Positions 32,859 through 41,640 of a DNA stretch of 64,000 nucleotides are shown one piece after another. The notes beneath the pieces were generated by a model that saw only the letters and a list, made by a program, of their open reading frames with translations, was not told the DNA's origin and did not search any database. The DNA is from Parahoeflea halophila (GTDB lineage: Bacteria; Pseudomonadota; Alphaproteobacteria; Rhizobiales; Rhizobiaceae): positions 265,256 to 329,255 of the forward strand of contig NZ_OCPC01000006.1 in assembly GCF_900220985.1 (NCBI RefSeq), given 5' to 3'. The first letter of the stretch is position 1; the number at the start of each line of letters is the position of its first letter. Position numbers and translations under genes: made by a program.

Positions 32859-34985
32859 ATGACTGCTATCAGAACAACCATGACTCGCACCGCGGTGACT
32901 TTGGCGCTGTGCACGACAACCGCCCTCACGGCGGTACCTGTGGCCCAGGCCCAGAAAGAATCCGAGCCGCAGACCGGCTTCACCTTGCTTCAGCGCCTTG
33001 TCATCGGGGCCGGCCGCGCCAAGGTGGCAACGGAAACGCCACAGGCTGTTACGGCCCTCGAACAGGAAAACATCGACGACAAGCAGGCCGCGACCGTCAC
33101 CGACCTTCTCAAGGACATCCCCAATGTCAGCGTGGTCGGCGGCGCCAACCGTGCCCTCGGCCAGTCCTTCAACATCCGCGGTATCGGCAAGGGCGAATCG
33201 GCGTCGGACGAAGGCCGCATCCTGGTCAATGTCGACGGCGTGCCGCAGTTCTTCGAACAGTACCGCATGGGCGGGTTCTTCAACGACCCGGAACTTTTCG
33301 AGCGCGTCGAGGTGCTGCGTGGACCCGCATCGTCCACCCTTTACGGCTCTGGCGCCCTGGGCGGCGTCGTCAATTTCACCACCAAGGACGCATCGGACTT
33401 TCTGGCGGAAGGTGAACGCGGTTCGCTCAAGCTCAAGGGCAGCTACGATTCCAACCCCAATGGCTATCTGACAAGCGCCATTCTGGCGCTTCGGCTGAGC
33501 GATTATGCGGAAGTGCTGCTGACCGGCAATTACCGGACGGCAAACGCCTTTACCGATGGTGCGGGCAACGAGGTCCAGGGCTCCGAATTCACCACGCCGA
33601 ACGGCCTGGCAAAGGGAACCTTCTATCTCGACGAGGCGAAGGAACGCAAAGTCCAGCTTAGCTACAGCCACTTCAACAGCGACCAGGATAACCAGGCCTA
33701 TTCCCAGCTTCAGCCTACCGGCTTCTTTGGAACCGTCGACCGGGTGGTCAACAACCGCCAGGCACAGATCTCCTACGAAGACGCGGCGACCGACAACCCG
33801 TGGCTGGATCTCAAGGTCACGCTCTCCTACAACGACATCACCAACAAGCAGACGAACGCATCGCTGGGGGCGTCCAGCTCGATCGGTCAGGATTCGACCT
33901 ATGGCTACGAGAGCTACCAGTTGCTGGCCCAGAACACCTTTGAGTGGAGCGGCGATAGCTACGAAAACTATCTCACCGTAGGCGGCCAGCTGATCCGTCA
34001 GAACCGCACCACCGGCACCGCCACCCCTCTCGGTCATCACCCGGAAGGGACCGACTCTCAGGCCGGGATCTTTGTCCAGAACGAGTTCATCTGGAACGAC
34101 CGCCTGACGCTCATTCCGGGTGTGCGCCTCGACTACCAGAAGCTGAGCAGTGCCGATTCAGTCAGCACTCTCAACGGCGGTGCAACCCCCGGTGACAAGT
34201 CGGACACCGCGTTCTCTCCGAAACTGGCGGCGCTCTACAAGTTCAGCGACAAATTCTCGGTCTTCGGCTCATACGCCCACACCGCAAGATTCCCCTCCAT
34301 CGACGAGATCTATTCCAACGATTACGGCGCCGGTGTCAGGCCAAATTACAGCCTTGGTCTGAAAAAGGAGAAGTCCAACAACTATGAAATGGGCTTCGTC
34401 GTCACGACCAACAACCTGGTCCAGGAAGGCGACAGCTTCGATTTCAAGACCACGGCATTTTACAACAAGATCAACGATCTCATCGTCCGCCAGCGCAACA
34501 TGTATCCGCAATATGTCAATGTCGGCCAGGCGGAGATCTACGGTCTGGAGTACGAGGCTGGCTACGAAAGCTACAACTTCTTTGCCGATGCGGGCCTCGG
34601 TCTGACCGTCGGCAACGATCTGACTAACAACACCGCCCTGACGGAAGTTGCACCGGCCGAAATCAACATCGGTGCAGGTTACCGGCTGCCCAATCGCGGC
34701 GTGACCTTCGGCTGGGAAGGCCGCTTCGTGTTCGCAAAAACCCGGGTCCCGACCCCAACGGCGGCCACCACCGATTTCGCCGCAGAAGCGCTCAGGCGCG
34801 CGTCGTTCAACACCCACGATCTCTACGTCAACTGGCGCCCGGAACAGGACAGCCAGTTCAATGGCTGGGAAGCATCGTTCCGTGTCGAAAACGTCTTTGA
34901 CACCAAGTATCGCGACTTCCTGTCTAACGACAACGGCAAGGGCCGGACCTTCAAGGTCACCCTGGCCAAGCAGTTCGGCTGGTAA
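32859..34985 (+). CDS. TonB-dependent heme/hemoglobin receptor
   Basis: 708 aa. A signal peptide ends around ALTAVPVAQA. The plug domain has ATVTDLLKDIPNVSVVGG and SFNIRGIGKGES, and barrel strands follow to a terminal aromatic residue (KQFGW). Heme-receptor hallmarks are recognisable in altered form: YAHTARFPSIDEIYS for the FRAP box and RPNYSLGLKKEKSNNYEMGF for the NPNL box. The outer-membrane entry point for heme, energised by the TonB/ExbBD genes downstream in the same direction. Confidence 0.9.
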   Translation: MTAIRTTMTRTAVTLALCTTTALTAVPVAQAQKESEPQTGFTLLQRLVIGAGRAKVATETPQAVTALEQENIDDKQAATVTDLLKDIPNVSVVGGANRALGQSFNIRGIGKGESASDEGRILVNVDGVPQFFEQYRMGGFFNDPELFERVEVLRGPASSTLYGSGALGGVVNFTTKDASDFLAEGERGSLKLKGSYDSNPNGYLTSAILALRLSDYAEVLLTGNYRTANAFTDGAGNEVQGSEFTTPNGLAKGTFYLDEAKERKVQLSYSHFNSDQDNQAYSQLQPTGFFGTVDRVVNNRQAQISYEDAATDNPWLDLKVTLSYNDITNKQTNASLGASSSIGQDSTYGYESYQLLAQNTFEWSGDSYENYLTVGGQLIRQNRTTGTATPLGHHPEGTDSQAGIFVQNEFIWNDRLTLIPGVRLDYQKLSSADSVSTLNGGATPGDKSDTAFSPKLAALYKFSDKFSVFGSYAHTARFPSIDEIYSNDYGAGVRPNYSLGLKKEKSNNYEMGFVVTTNNLVQEGDSFDFKTTAFYNKINDLIVRQRNMYPQYVNVGQAEIYGLEYEAGYESYNFFADAGLGLTVGNDLTNNTALTEVAPAEINIGAGYRLPNRGVTFGWEGRFVFAKTRVPTPTAATTDFAAEALRRASFNTHDLYVNWRPEQDSQFNGWEASFRVENVFDTKYRDFLSNDNGKGRTFKVTLAKQFGW

Positions 34986-35004
34986 CACCCAAGGAGACCA
35001 AGAA

Positions 35005-35445
35005 ATGGCATTCGCAAGCCCAAAACCTGTAATTCTGTCACTCGTTCTCGGGCTTTCGCTTGCCGCGACGGCTGCCTCCGCGCAAGACCAGAGCCAGCCG
35101 TCGCTTTCCATCGATCTGAATGCACTCGAACAGGTCGAGCAAGCCTGCCGGCTGGTCTTCGTCGCAAGCAACAAGACCGGTGCATCGATCGAGCAAATGT
35201 CACTCGAAACCGTGTTGTTCGACGCTGAGGGAACGGTCGACCGTTTTGCCCTGTTCGACTTCAAGGACCTGCCCGTCGGCAAGACCCGGGTCCGCCAGTT
35301 CGATCTGCCCGAGACCCGGTGCGGCGCCATCGGACGGATCCTGATCAACGGTGCGGCTTCGTGTAAGGGCCCGTCCTTCAAGGGCATCGAGTGCATCGAA
35401 CACCTTGAACTCAAGAGCTCCTCCAGGACGGAGATTGTCGGATGA
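35005..35445 (+). CDS. Secreted protein of the heme/TonB operon
   Basis: 146 aa with a clear signal peptide (VILSLVLGLSLAATAASAQ). The mature part is a beta-rich domain with four cysteines likely forming disulfides (QACRLVF, ETRCGA, SCKGP, IECIEHL). Start after AAGGAGACC. Its stop overlaps the exbB start by 4 bp. Homologous small Tat/Sec proteins are common next to exbB in this heme locus of rhizobia; the function is unknown, probably periplasmic. Confidence 0.75.
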   Translation: MAFASPKPVILSLVLGLSLAATAASAQDQSQPSLSIDLNALEQVEQACRLVFVASNKTGASIEQMSLETVLFDAEGTVDRFALFDFKDLPVGKTRVRQFDLPETRCGAIGRILINGAASCKGPSFKGIECIEHLELKSSSRTEIVG

Positions 35446-36083
35446 CCCTGTTTGAAAACCCCATCGCCCAGATCCAGCAGTTCGTCGATATCGGCGGCCC
35501 CGTGGTCGTGCTTCTGCTCATACTTTCGGTCATCGCCCTGTCGGTAGCCCTGTTCAAGCTGTGGCAGTTCAAATCGCTCAGGCTGGGCACCGAGAAAGGG
35601 CTTCACACCATCATCTCGCTGGCCGTCCGGCTCAAGCGCCAGCATGCCGGCCGCTCGCCGAGCCGCGGTGATCTCGAGGATGTGCTGGCAGTCGCCGCCA
35701 ATGCACAGATCAAGCAGCTGCAGCGCGGTTTCCGGGTTCTCGACACCATCGCCCAGATTGCTCCACTGATCGGCCTGTTCGGCACCGTGCTTGGCATGAT
35801 CACGGCGTTCCAGGCCTTGCAGCAGTCCGGCAACAGCGTCGATCCATCGATCCTCGCCGGCGGCATCTGGGTTGCGCTGCTGACGACGGCAGTCGGCCTT
35901 GCGGTGGCCATGCCCACCAGCATTGCGCTGACCTATTTCGAAAGCCGGGTCGAGCGGCACCAGACAGCCATCGAGGCAGCTGTGACACGCATTCTCAATC
36001 CGGTGGCTCAGGCTGCCTTCGAGGAGGTTCAAGGCCACGCACCCAAGGCAGGCGCGTGGCCTGTTCCCGCCGATGCGGCTTGA
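35442..36083 (+). CDS. exbB: ExbB/TolQ-type proton channel subunit
   Basis: 213 aa with three membrane helices: GPVVVLLLILSVIALSVALFKLW, TIAQIAPLIGLFGTVLGMITAF and IWVALLTTAVGLAVAMPTSIALTYF, the MotA/TolQ/ExbB core with the IAPLIGLFGTVLGM motif. It energises TonB. Overlaps the previous gene by 4 bp and exbD by 11 bp. Confidence 0.93.
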   Translation: MTLFENPIAQIQQFVDIGGPVVVLLLILSVIALSVALFKLWQFKSLRLGTEKGLHTIISLAVRLKRQHAGRSPSRGDLEDVLAVAANAQIKQLQRGFRVLDTIAQIAPLIGLFGTVLGMITAFQALQQSGNSVDPSILAGGIWVALLTTAVGLAVAMPTSIALTYFESRVERHQTAIEAAVTRILNPVAQAAFEEVQGHAPKAGAWPVPADAA

Positions 36084-36459
36084 ATCCACCGGCTTTTGGC
36101 GGCGTCCGGTTTCCATGACGTCGCTCATCGACGTGATATTCCTGCTCTTGCTGTTCTTCATGCTCACTTCCACCTTTTCCAAGTTTGCGGATGTTGAACT
36201 GGGTGCATCGGGCGGGCAGAGCGCCTCCGCGCAAACAATGGTGCCGGCTTTTGTGAAACTCGCGGCAGACCGTGTCCTGCTCAATGGCATGGAGTTCGAA
36301 AAGGACGCGCTTGTAGACGAAATCGAACGCCTGCAGGCCTCCAGCCGTGTCAATGCCATCCTCATGTCGGTGGACGAAGCAGCCAACGCCCAGCAGCTCG
36401 TCGACATGTTGCTGATCCTGCGCAGACTGCCCGGCATCGACGTTCAGATTGTGCGATAG
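36073..36459 (+). CDS. exbD: ExbD-type biopolymer transport protein 1
   Basis: 128 aa with one N-terminal membrane helix (TSLIDVIFLLLLFFMLTSTF) containing the proton-carrying Asp, and a periplasmic domain with ILMSVDEAANAQQLVDMLLILRRL. Works with ExbB and TonB. A second exbD follows. Confidence 0.9.
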   Translation: MRLESTGFWRRPVSMTSLIDVIFLLLLFFMLTSTFSKFADVELGASGGQSASAQTMVPAFVKLAADRVLLNGMEFEKDALVDEIERLQASSRVNAILMSVDEAANAQQLVDMLLILRRLPGIDVQIVR

Positions 36460-36467
36460 GTCTACGG

Positions 36468-36872
36468 ATGCGCTTTTTACCGAAATCGCCGAAGCGCTCG
36501 AAGCCCGAGCCAACGATAGCGCTTATCAACATCGTTTTCCTGATGTTGATTTTCTTCATCGTCGCAGCCCAGATCGCGCCGCCGCTCGAGGGGGATCTCA
36601 ACCTGGTTTCCACCGCGGACCTGGAGAACCGCGAACCGCCCGACGCGCTCGTGGTGATGCCCGATGGCCTGATGCAATACCGCGGCGCGCTGGTGACGCC
36701 GGCCCATTACGTCATCATCAAGCAGGAATCCGCGCCCGAAGGTCTCAAGACTATCCGGCTGGTGCCGGATCGCGACTTGGCGGCCGTCAAGCTTATCGAA
36801 ATCGGCAATGAATTGCGCGGCCTCGGTGCCGAGAAGATCATGCTCGTGACCGAACAGGGGCTAGCCCGGTGA
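36468..36872 (+). CDS. ExbD-type biopolymer transport protein 2
   Basis: 134 aa with one membrane helix (PTIALINIVFLMLIFFIVAAQIAPPL). The helix Asp usually found as 'LIDV' in ExbD is Asn here (LINIVF), a notable change at the proton-conducting residue. It probably forms a heteromeric pair with ExbD1. The stop overlaps the GTG start of tonB. Confidence 0.85.
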   Translation: MRFLPKSPKRSKPEPTIALINIVFLMLIFFIVAAQIAPPLEGDLNLVSTADLENREPPDALVVMPDGLMQYRGALVTPAHYVIIKQESAPEGLKTIRLVPDRDLAAVKLIEIGNELRGLGAEKIMLVTEQGLAR

Positions 36873-37831
36873 TCACGTCGGCCTCCAGATTGCGCGTGGC
36901 TGCGGTCGTGGCAGTGCTCGCATCGTCATTGCTGCATGTCGGCGCCATGGCCATTGCACCGCAAATTTCCACCGAGGTCAGCATCGCAGGCAGCAAAACC
37001 GAGCAGTCTGCGGCGCTCGGAAGCAATTTTGCTGACCTGGTCAAGGCCGGCGATGAACTCTCGCCTTTGCAGACCGACCAGACCGAATTCAGCGAACCGG
37101 TCGCCACACCACCGGTCAAGCCCGTCGAAACCAGTGCTGTCGAGCCGGTCTCACCGGCCTCCCAAGCGGCGGTCCCGGCACCTGAATTCAGGGTCGAACC
37201 CTCCCAGGCAGAGGGGCTGGTCCCGCCTGCCGCGCCTGAGAAGCTGGAAGCAGTCAAACCTGAAGCCGCCGCTGTGCAATCGCCGGCAGAGCGATCTAAG
37301 GCGGTGGATCCCGAACCGGCACAAGCCATAAAGCCGGTCGAGACGGCAGAGACGGTGACGCCGCTCGAAGAGCTCAAAAACATTCCCACACCGGTCGCCA
37401 AGCCAAGGCAGAAGCCGCGTGAAAAGCCAAAGAAGACGAGCGCCGGCACGCGTAAGGCGAAATCCAATGTCAAAAACAAGTCCGGAAAGCAGGACGGGCA
37501 GAAGAGCGCAAAGGCCGCCATGAGCGGCAAGAGCATCGAGAAATCCGCTTTCCTGAATGCCGGCAATGCCGCAGCCTCCAACTATGCGGGCAAGGTCTAC
37601 GCCAGGATCGCCCGCACACGGCAGCGAAATGCCGGCGGCAGGGGCGTGGTGCAGGTCCGGTTCAATGTCTCCCCCAGCGGCCAGGCGGTACGCATTTCGG
37701 TCGCCAGAAGCTCCGGCAACGCACGGGTCGACAGTGCGGCGGTTGCCCATGTCAAACGCGCTTCGCCCTTCCCCAAACCACCCTCCGGGGCGCAGACGCG
37801 CTTCGTCATTCCCATCGAGTTCAGGAGATAA
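36869..37831 (+). CDS. tonB: TonB family energy transducer
   Basis: 320 aa with GTG start. N-terminal anchor VAAVVAVLASSLLHVGAMAIAP; a long proline/lysine/glutamate-rich linker (about residues 70-215, with EKPKKTSAGTRKAKSNVKN); C-terminal TonB domain YAGKVYARIARTRQRNAGG...VRFNVSPSGQAVRISVARSSGNARVDSAAVAHVKRASPFPKPP. Couples inner-membrane ion flow to the heme receptor. Last gene of the operon. Confidence 0.93.
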   Translation: MITSASRLRVAAVVAVLASSLLHVGAMAIAPQISTEVSIAGSKTEQSAALGSNFADLVKAGDELSPLQTDQTEFSEPVATPPVKPVETSAVEPVSPASQAAVPAPEFRVEPSQAEGLVPPAAPEKLEAVKPEAAAVQSPAERSKAVDPEPAQAIKPVETAETVTPLEELKNIPTPVAKPRQKPREKPKKTSAGTRKAKSNVKNKSGKQDGQKSAKAAMSGKSIEKSAFLNAGNAAASNYAGKVYARIARTRQRNAGGRGVVQVRFNVSPSGQAVRISVARSSGNARVDSAAVAHVKRASPFPKPPSGAQTRFVIPIEFRR

Positions 37832-38026
37832 GCAGCATCCAGGTCAGATGTCCGGTTCCGTCTGCACAGGCTTGCCCGCAAACAAACGCCTGACGACCAT
37901 CTGACAAGTCCAGACAATCAACCAAGAAGAGATGACGAAAACATCTTCAGCCCCATTAGCCCCGAAGTCGTCTATCATCCGGGCACTTCGACTATCGACA
38001 CGGCGAGACACCAAGGAGACCAGCCT

Positions 38027-38341
38027 ATGTATATTGCAATGAACCGTTTCATCATCAATGAGGGCCACGAAAGCGCATTTGAAGACGTCTGGCGCAACCG
38101 CGACTCCAGCCTCAAGCAGGTGCCCGGCTTTCGGACATTCCACCTGCTCAAGGGTCCCAGGAACGAGGAAACCGGACAGACCCTGTACGCGTCGCACACC
38201 GTCTGGGAAACGCACGAGAATTTCGTCGACTGGACAAAATCGGAAAATTTCCGCAACGCGCACAAGAATGCCGGCTACAACAAGGGAATGTATGCCGGCC
38301 ACCCCAATTTCGAAGGCTTCGAATCCGTTCTCGACGCATGA
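38027..38341 (+). CDS. ABM-domain heme-degrading monooxygenase (IsdG/HmuQ-like)
   Basis: 104 aa. The antibiotic-biosynthesis-monooxygenase fold is indicated by AMNRFIINEGHESAFEDVWRNR and VPGFRTFHLLKGP...YASHTVWETHENFVDWTKSENFRNAHKNAG, with the His-containing FR.AH helix of IsdG-type heme oxygenases. It probably opens imported heme to release iron. Strong ribosome-binding site (AAGGAGACCAGCCT). About 200 bp behind tonB, perhaps with its own promoter. Confidence 0.85.
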   Translation: MYIAMNRFIINEGHESAFEDVWRNRDSSLKQVPGFRTFHLLKGPRNEETGQTLYASHTVWETHENFVDWTKSENFRNAHKNAGYNKGMYAGHPNFEGFESVLDA

Positions 38342-38667
38342 AGGGTTTCACACACGCGTGCCGATGGCCGGAGCGTACCACGCCCGGCCATTGGCGCATT
38401 GTGCTGTCGGCAACACCTGTCGAATGCAGTCAATCAGGCCCAAAAATCTACCTGGTACTCCGATCAGGCGAGAAAACCAGCGGCCGGCCGAAGCTCTTCT
38501 GGTGTAGACAACAGCTGGTGTGCGTACTCTTTTTGCCAGTCTGGTAGGTGATTTTATTCAGCCGCAAGGCCAACCCATCGATATCTAATGAATTATACAA
38601 TGCTTATTTAGCTTCCTTGGCGCAAAACTGTTACTTTGCTGCCAGCGGCTAAGTGAGGAATACCGCC
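38342..38667. other. Intergenic region before the PilZ gene
   Basis: 326 bp. The second half (38550-38640) is AT-rich and a likely promoter area. No gene or terminator is recognised. Confidence 0.35.
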
Positions 38668-39030
38668 ATGAAGCCGAAGAATTACCTGCTGACCCGGTCG
38701 GGTGAAGAGCTCAAGGAAACCCGGCGCGTTTACCCTCGCCGAGACGCAAACTGCCCTGTCATCGCCCGCGTCCGACAGCGTGGGCGGGAAGAACAGGTAT
38801 CCGTGCCCTGCTGGTTGGTCAATCTGTGTGAAGAAGGCTGCATGCTGACATCCGATCATTTCCCACGCAAGATCGACGAGGTCCACCTCACCATTCCTGG
38901 CATCAGCACCCCGGTCCGTGGCAGGATCAGCTCCCAGGGTAAATTCACCATCAATGTGCGATTTGCCAAACTTCTAAAGGTTCAAACCGTCGACGTGGTG
39001 GCCCGCATCAAGACGATTCCGAAGCCCTAG
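38668..39030 (+). CDS. PilZ-domain protein
   Basis: 120 aa. RRVYPRRDANCPV is the RxxxR-type start of PilZ (c-di-GMP contact), followed by VNLCEEGCMLTS in place of the usual D/NxSxxG and PISTPVRGRISSQGKFTINVRFAKLLK. The serine of the second motif is replaced by E/G, so nucleotide binding is uncertain. Start at the ATG with AGGAATACC. Stand-alone, possibly linking c-di-GMP to motility or polysaccharides. Confidence 0.75.
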   Translation: MKPKNYLLTRSGEELKETRRVYPRRDANCPVIARVRQRGREEQVSVPCWLVNLCEEGCMLTSDHFPRKIDEVHLTIPGISTPVRGRISSQGKFTINVRFAKLLKVQTVDVVARIKTIPKP

Positions 39031-39077
39031 GTGTCCAAAACGAAATCATCCGCCGAGGCGAACTTTAACGAGAATGC

Positions 39078-39872
39078 TCACGCCAGCCAGTCATCGAGCT
39101 TGGCGGAGCGGACATCGGACATCAGCTTGATAAAGCCCCTGGCCTGGTGCTGCGCGGTCGCTTCGCCTTTTTGCGCGGTCGCCAGTGCTGCCTCGCCGAC
39201 TGCACCCGCGGCATTGAGATCGCTGGCAATCCAGGCAAAGGCATGTGTTCCGGTGTGGCGGAGAAGGTCGAACTCGGTTTCTGCCCGTGTCACGGCAGAG
39301 ACGAAGGACTCTGCCTTGTCCATTGCGACTAGATCTCCGCGAAAATGCAGCATCAGGGAGGTTTCGACGTCGCCGCCATGGATGCCGTAGGATGTCTCGG
39401 TCTCGCTGTAGAGACCGGCTGGCAGACCGAACCGCATCCAGGAGGTCTTGACCGCCAACATGCGCGCCCTCACCCGCAATTCGCGCGCGACGATACCCAT
39501 GATCTCTTCATTGCCGCCGTGTGAATTGACCAGCACCACCTTGCGGATGCCGGCGCGGGCGATCGAATGGCCCAGTTCGACCCAGTGATCGATCAGGGTC
39601 GTCGCCGGTATGGTCAGCGTACCGGCGGCATGCTGATGCTCGTTGGACTTGCCGACACACTGGATCGGCAGGATCCGGATATCGAGATCGTCAGGTACGT
39701 TCTCGATCACCGTCTCGAGCATGCCCTGCATGATGGAACTATCTGTCGAGACCGGCAGATGCGGCCCGTGCTGCTCGATGGCGGCAATCGGAAGCACGGC
39801 AATTGTCCGTTCCGGATCAAGTCTCTGGAACTCCTCGGTCGTGAAATCGCCCCACCAAATTTTTCGTGCCAT
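39078..39872 (-). CDS. Creatininase-family amidohydrolase
   Basis: 264 aa. The family's metal sites are readable: LPIAAIEQHGPHLPVSTD (Glu, His, Asp), VLVNSHGGNEEIM and GIHGGDVETSLMLHFRGDLV. Members hydrolyse cyclic amides (creatinine) or act in cofactor and sugar amide cleavage. A GTG directly before the ATG is an alternative start. Operon with the RidA gene, divergent from an ABC transporter and cytosine-deaminase-like gene, suggesting hydrolysis of a cyclic amide made in that pathway. Confidence 0.88.
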   Translation of the reverse strand: MARKIWWGDFTTEEFQRLDPERTIAVLPIAAIEQHGPHLPVSTDSSIMQGMLETVIENVPDDLDIRILPIQCVGKSNEHQHAAGTLTIPATTLIDHWVELGHSIARAGIRKVVLVNSHGGNEEIMGIVARELRVRARMLAVKTSWMRFGLPAGLYSETETSYGIHGGDVETSLMLHFRGDLVAMDKAESFVSAVTRAETEFDLLRHTGTHAFAWIASDLNAAGAVGEAALATAQKGEATAQHQARGFIKLMSDVRSAKLDDWLA

Positions 39873-39891
39873 CACAATGTTCCTTCAAATT

Positions 39892-40278
39892 TCAGTCCGG
39901 CGTTGCGGCAATCACTTCGATCTCAACCTTGAACGCTTCGCGCGCGAAACCGGAAACGATCATCAGCGTGGAAGCCGGCGCAGGATCGCCGAACAACTGG
40001 TCCCTGACCTTCATGTAACCGGGCAAATGGGCCCGATCCGTGACAAAGGCGTTGATCCGCACGATATCCTTGAGCTGCATGCCCGCGGCGTTCAGAACAG
40101 CCTCGACATTCCTGAAGCACAGCTCGGTTTGCTCTTCTGCACTCTCAGGAATATGGTCGTCGGGGGTGATCGACAATTGTCCGGAACACAGCACCAGCCG
40201 GTGTCCGGAAGGCACTTCCACGCCGTGGCTGTAACGGGCAAACGGAGCCCGGATGGATTTGGGCGTATGATACTTCAT
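39892..40278 (-). CDS. RidA-family (YjgF) protein
   Basis: 128 aa. RLVLCSGQLSITPDD, ELCFRNVEAVLNAAGMQLKDIVRINAFVTDRAHLPGYMKVRDQLFG and ASTLMIVSGFAREAFKVEIEVIA follow the RidA trimer fold, with the substrate-binding Arg near the end shifted to FAREAF. RidA proteins deaminate reactive enamines/imines; in pyrimidine catabolic loci they act on aminoacrylate-type intermediates. Upstream of the creatininase gene by 16 bp. Confidence 0.88.
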   Translation of the reverse strand: MKYHTPKSIRAPFARYSHGVEVPSGHRLVLCSGQLSITPDDHIPESAEEQTELCFRNVEAVLNAAGMQLKDIVRINAFVTDRAHLPGYMKVRDQLFGDPAPASTLMIVSGFAREAFKVEIEVIAATPD

Positions 40279-40569
40279 CAATCTGTCCCGGCATGAAGTT
40301 CGGTCGCGCCCATTAAACCCACAAAGTTCGCGCCGTCTATTCCAAACCGGTTCGCAATAGTCCAATCTTCTGCTTGCCGACCGGCAAAGTCACATTATTG
40401 GGCATTGTGGTCGCATATGAGGCAGTTTGGAATTGGAGGCGGAACGTCTGCACCGCAACCGCGCGGCGCGCCGGTTTGAGCCTCTTCTGGCATGGCAATT
40501 GCAGGATTGGTTAGTTGGCAAAATCAATGGGGTGACCCAATACCCCGATCAAACCAAGGGATGGTGCAC
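40279..40569. other. Divergent promoter region of the catabolic locus
   Basis: 291 bp between the RidA and ABC-transporter genes. It must contain both promoters. No operator palindrome is clear and no regulator gene is adjacent. Confidence 0.35.
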
Positions 40570-41571
40570 ATGACGCTTCTTCTTCGCTCATCGGCCGCTT
40601 TAACGGGCATTTTGGCTCTTGGCTCGCAGGCACTCGCCTCTGAATCGGTGACTTTTGGCACCAACTGGCTGGCCCAGCCCGAGCACGGCGGTTTCTATCA
40701 AGCTGTGGCCGATGGCACCTATGCGGACTGCGGACTCGATGTGACCATTGCCCAGGGTGGCCCGCAGGTGAACAACCGCGCACTGCTCCTCGCCGGCAAG
40801 ATCGAGTTCCACATGGGCGGCAATATGCTCGAGGCATTCTCGGCGGTTGAACAGAACATTCCGGTTAAGGTGGTCGCGGCGTCCTTCCAGAAAGAGCCGC
40901 AGGTGCTCATGACCCATCCCGGTCAGGGCCTCGACACCTGGGAAGAGCTCAAGAACGCCGAGCAGTTCATTCTCGGTGACGCCGGCTTCCAGAGTTACTA
41001 CCAGTACATGATCACCGAATTTGGTTTCGATGCATCCAAGCGGGTTCCCTATACCTTCAACCCTGCTCCCTTTATTGCCAACCCGAAATCCACCCAGCAG
41101 GGTTACATCACCTCGGAACCCTTCGCCGTCGAACGTGAAGGCGGTTTCAAGCCCAACCTGTTTCTGGTCGCAGATCACGGCTTTGACACCTACTCGACCA
41201 CCATCGAAACCATGCAGGCGACAATCGACGAAAAGCCCGAAGTGGTGAAATGTTTCGTCGAGGGGTCCATCAAGGGCTGGTACAATTACCTCTATGGCGA
41301 CAATGCCGCCGCCAATGCGCTGATCCAGAAAGACAATCCGGATATGAGCGATGAACAGATCGCCTTTTCGATCGGCAAGCTCAAGGAATACGGCATCGTC
41401 GATTCCGGTGACACGGAGACCATGGGCATCGGTGCCATGACCGACGAACGGATGCAGAGCTTCTACGACAAGATGGTCAAGTCCGGCGTCGCCAAGGAAG
41501 GCATCGACATCAAGGCCTCCTATACGCTCGACTATGTCAACAATGGCCTTGGCCTCGAGCTGAAAAACTAA
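40570..41571 (+). CDS. ABC transporter substrate-binding protein (NMT1/ThiY-like)
   Basis: 333 aa. Signal peptide (LLLRSSAALTGILALGSQALA). Mature start VTFGTNWLAQPEHGGFYQAVADGTYADCGLDVTIAQGGPQVNNRALLLAGKIEFHMGGN is typical of NMT1/THI5-like proteins that bind pyrimidines, hydroxymethylpyrimidine or related heterocycles. Start picked at the ATG with AAGGGATG at good distance; an ATG three codons earlier abuts the ribosome-binding site. Next to a cytosine-deaminase-like enzyme, so an N-heterocycle is the likely ligand. Confidence 0.88.
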   Translation: MTLLLRSSAALTGILALGSQALASESVTFGTNWLAQPEHGGFYQAVADGTYADCGLDVTIAQGGPQVNNRALLLAGKIEFHMGGNMLEAFSAVEQNIPVKVVAASFQKEPQVLMTHPGQGLDTWEELKNAEQFILGDAGFQSYYQYMITEFGFDASKRVPYTFNPAPFIANPKSTQQGYITSEPFAVEREGGFKPNLFLVADHGFDTYSTTIETMQATIDEKPEVVKCFVEGSIKGWYNYLYGDNAAANALIQKDNPDMSDEQIAFSIGKLKEYGIVDSGDTETMGIGAMTDERMQSFYDKMVKSGVAKEGIDIKASYTLDYVNNGLGLELKN

Positions 41572-41640
41572 TGCACTTTCCCGCCCGGACGGCAGCCTTC
41601 CGGGCGGATCTTTGTGATCACCTTTAGTTTCTGGATACCC

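Noticed and set aside
34269-36437. 722-codon minus-strand ORF
   Set aside because: Antisense shadow across the TonB-receptor/ExbB/ExbD genes; GC-rich third positions keep the opposite frame open.
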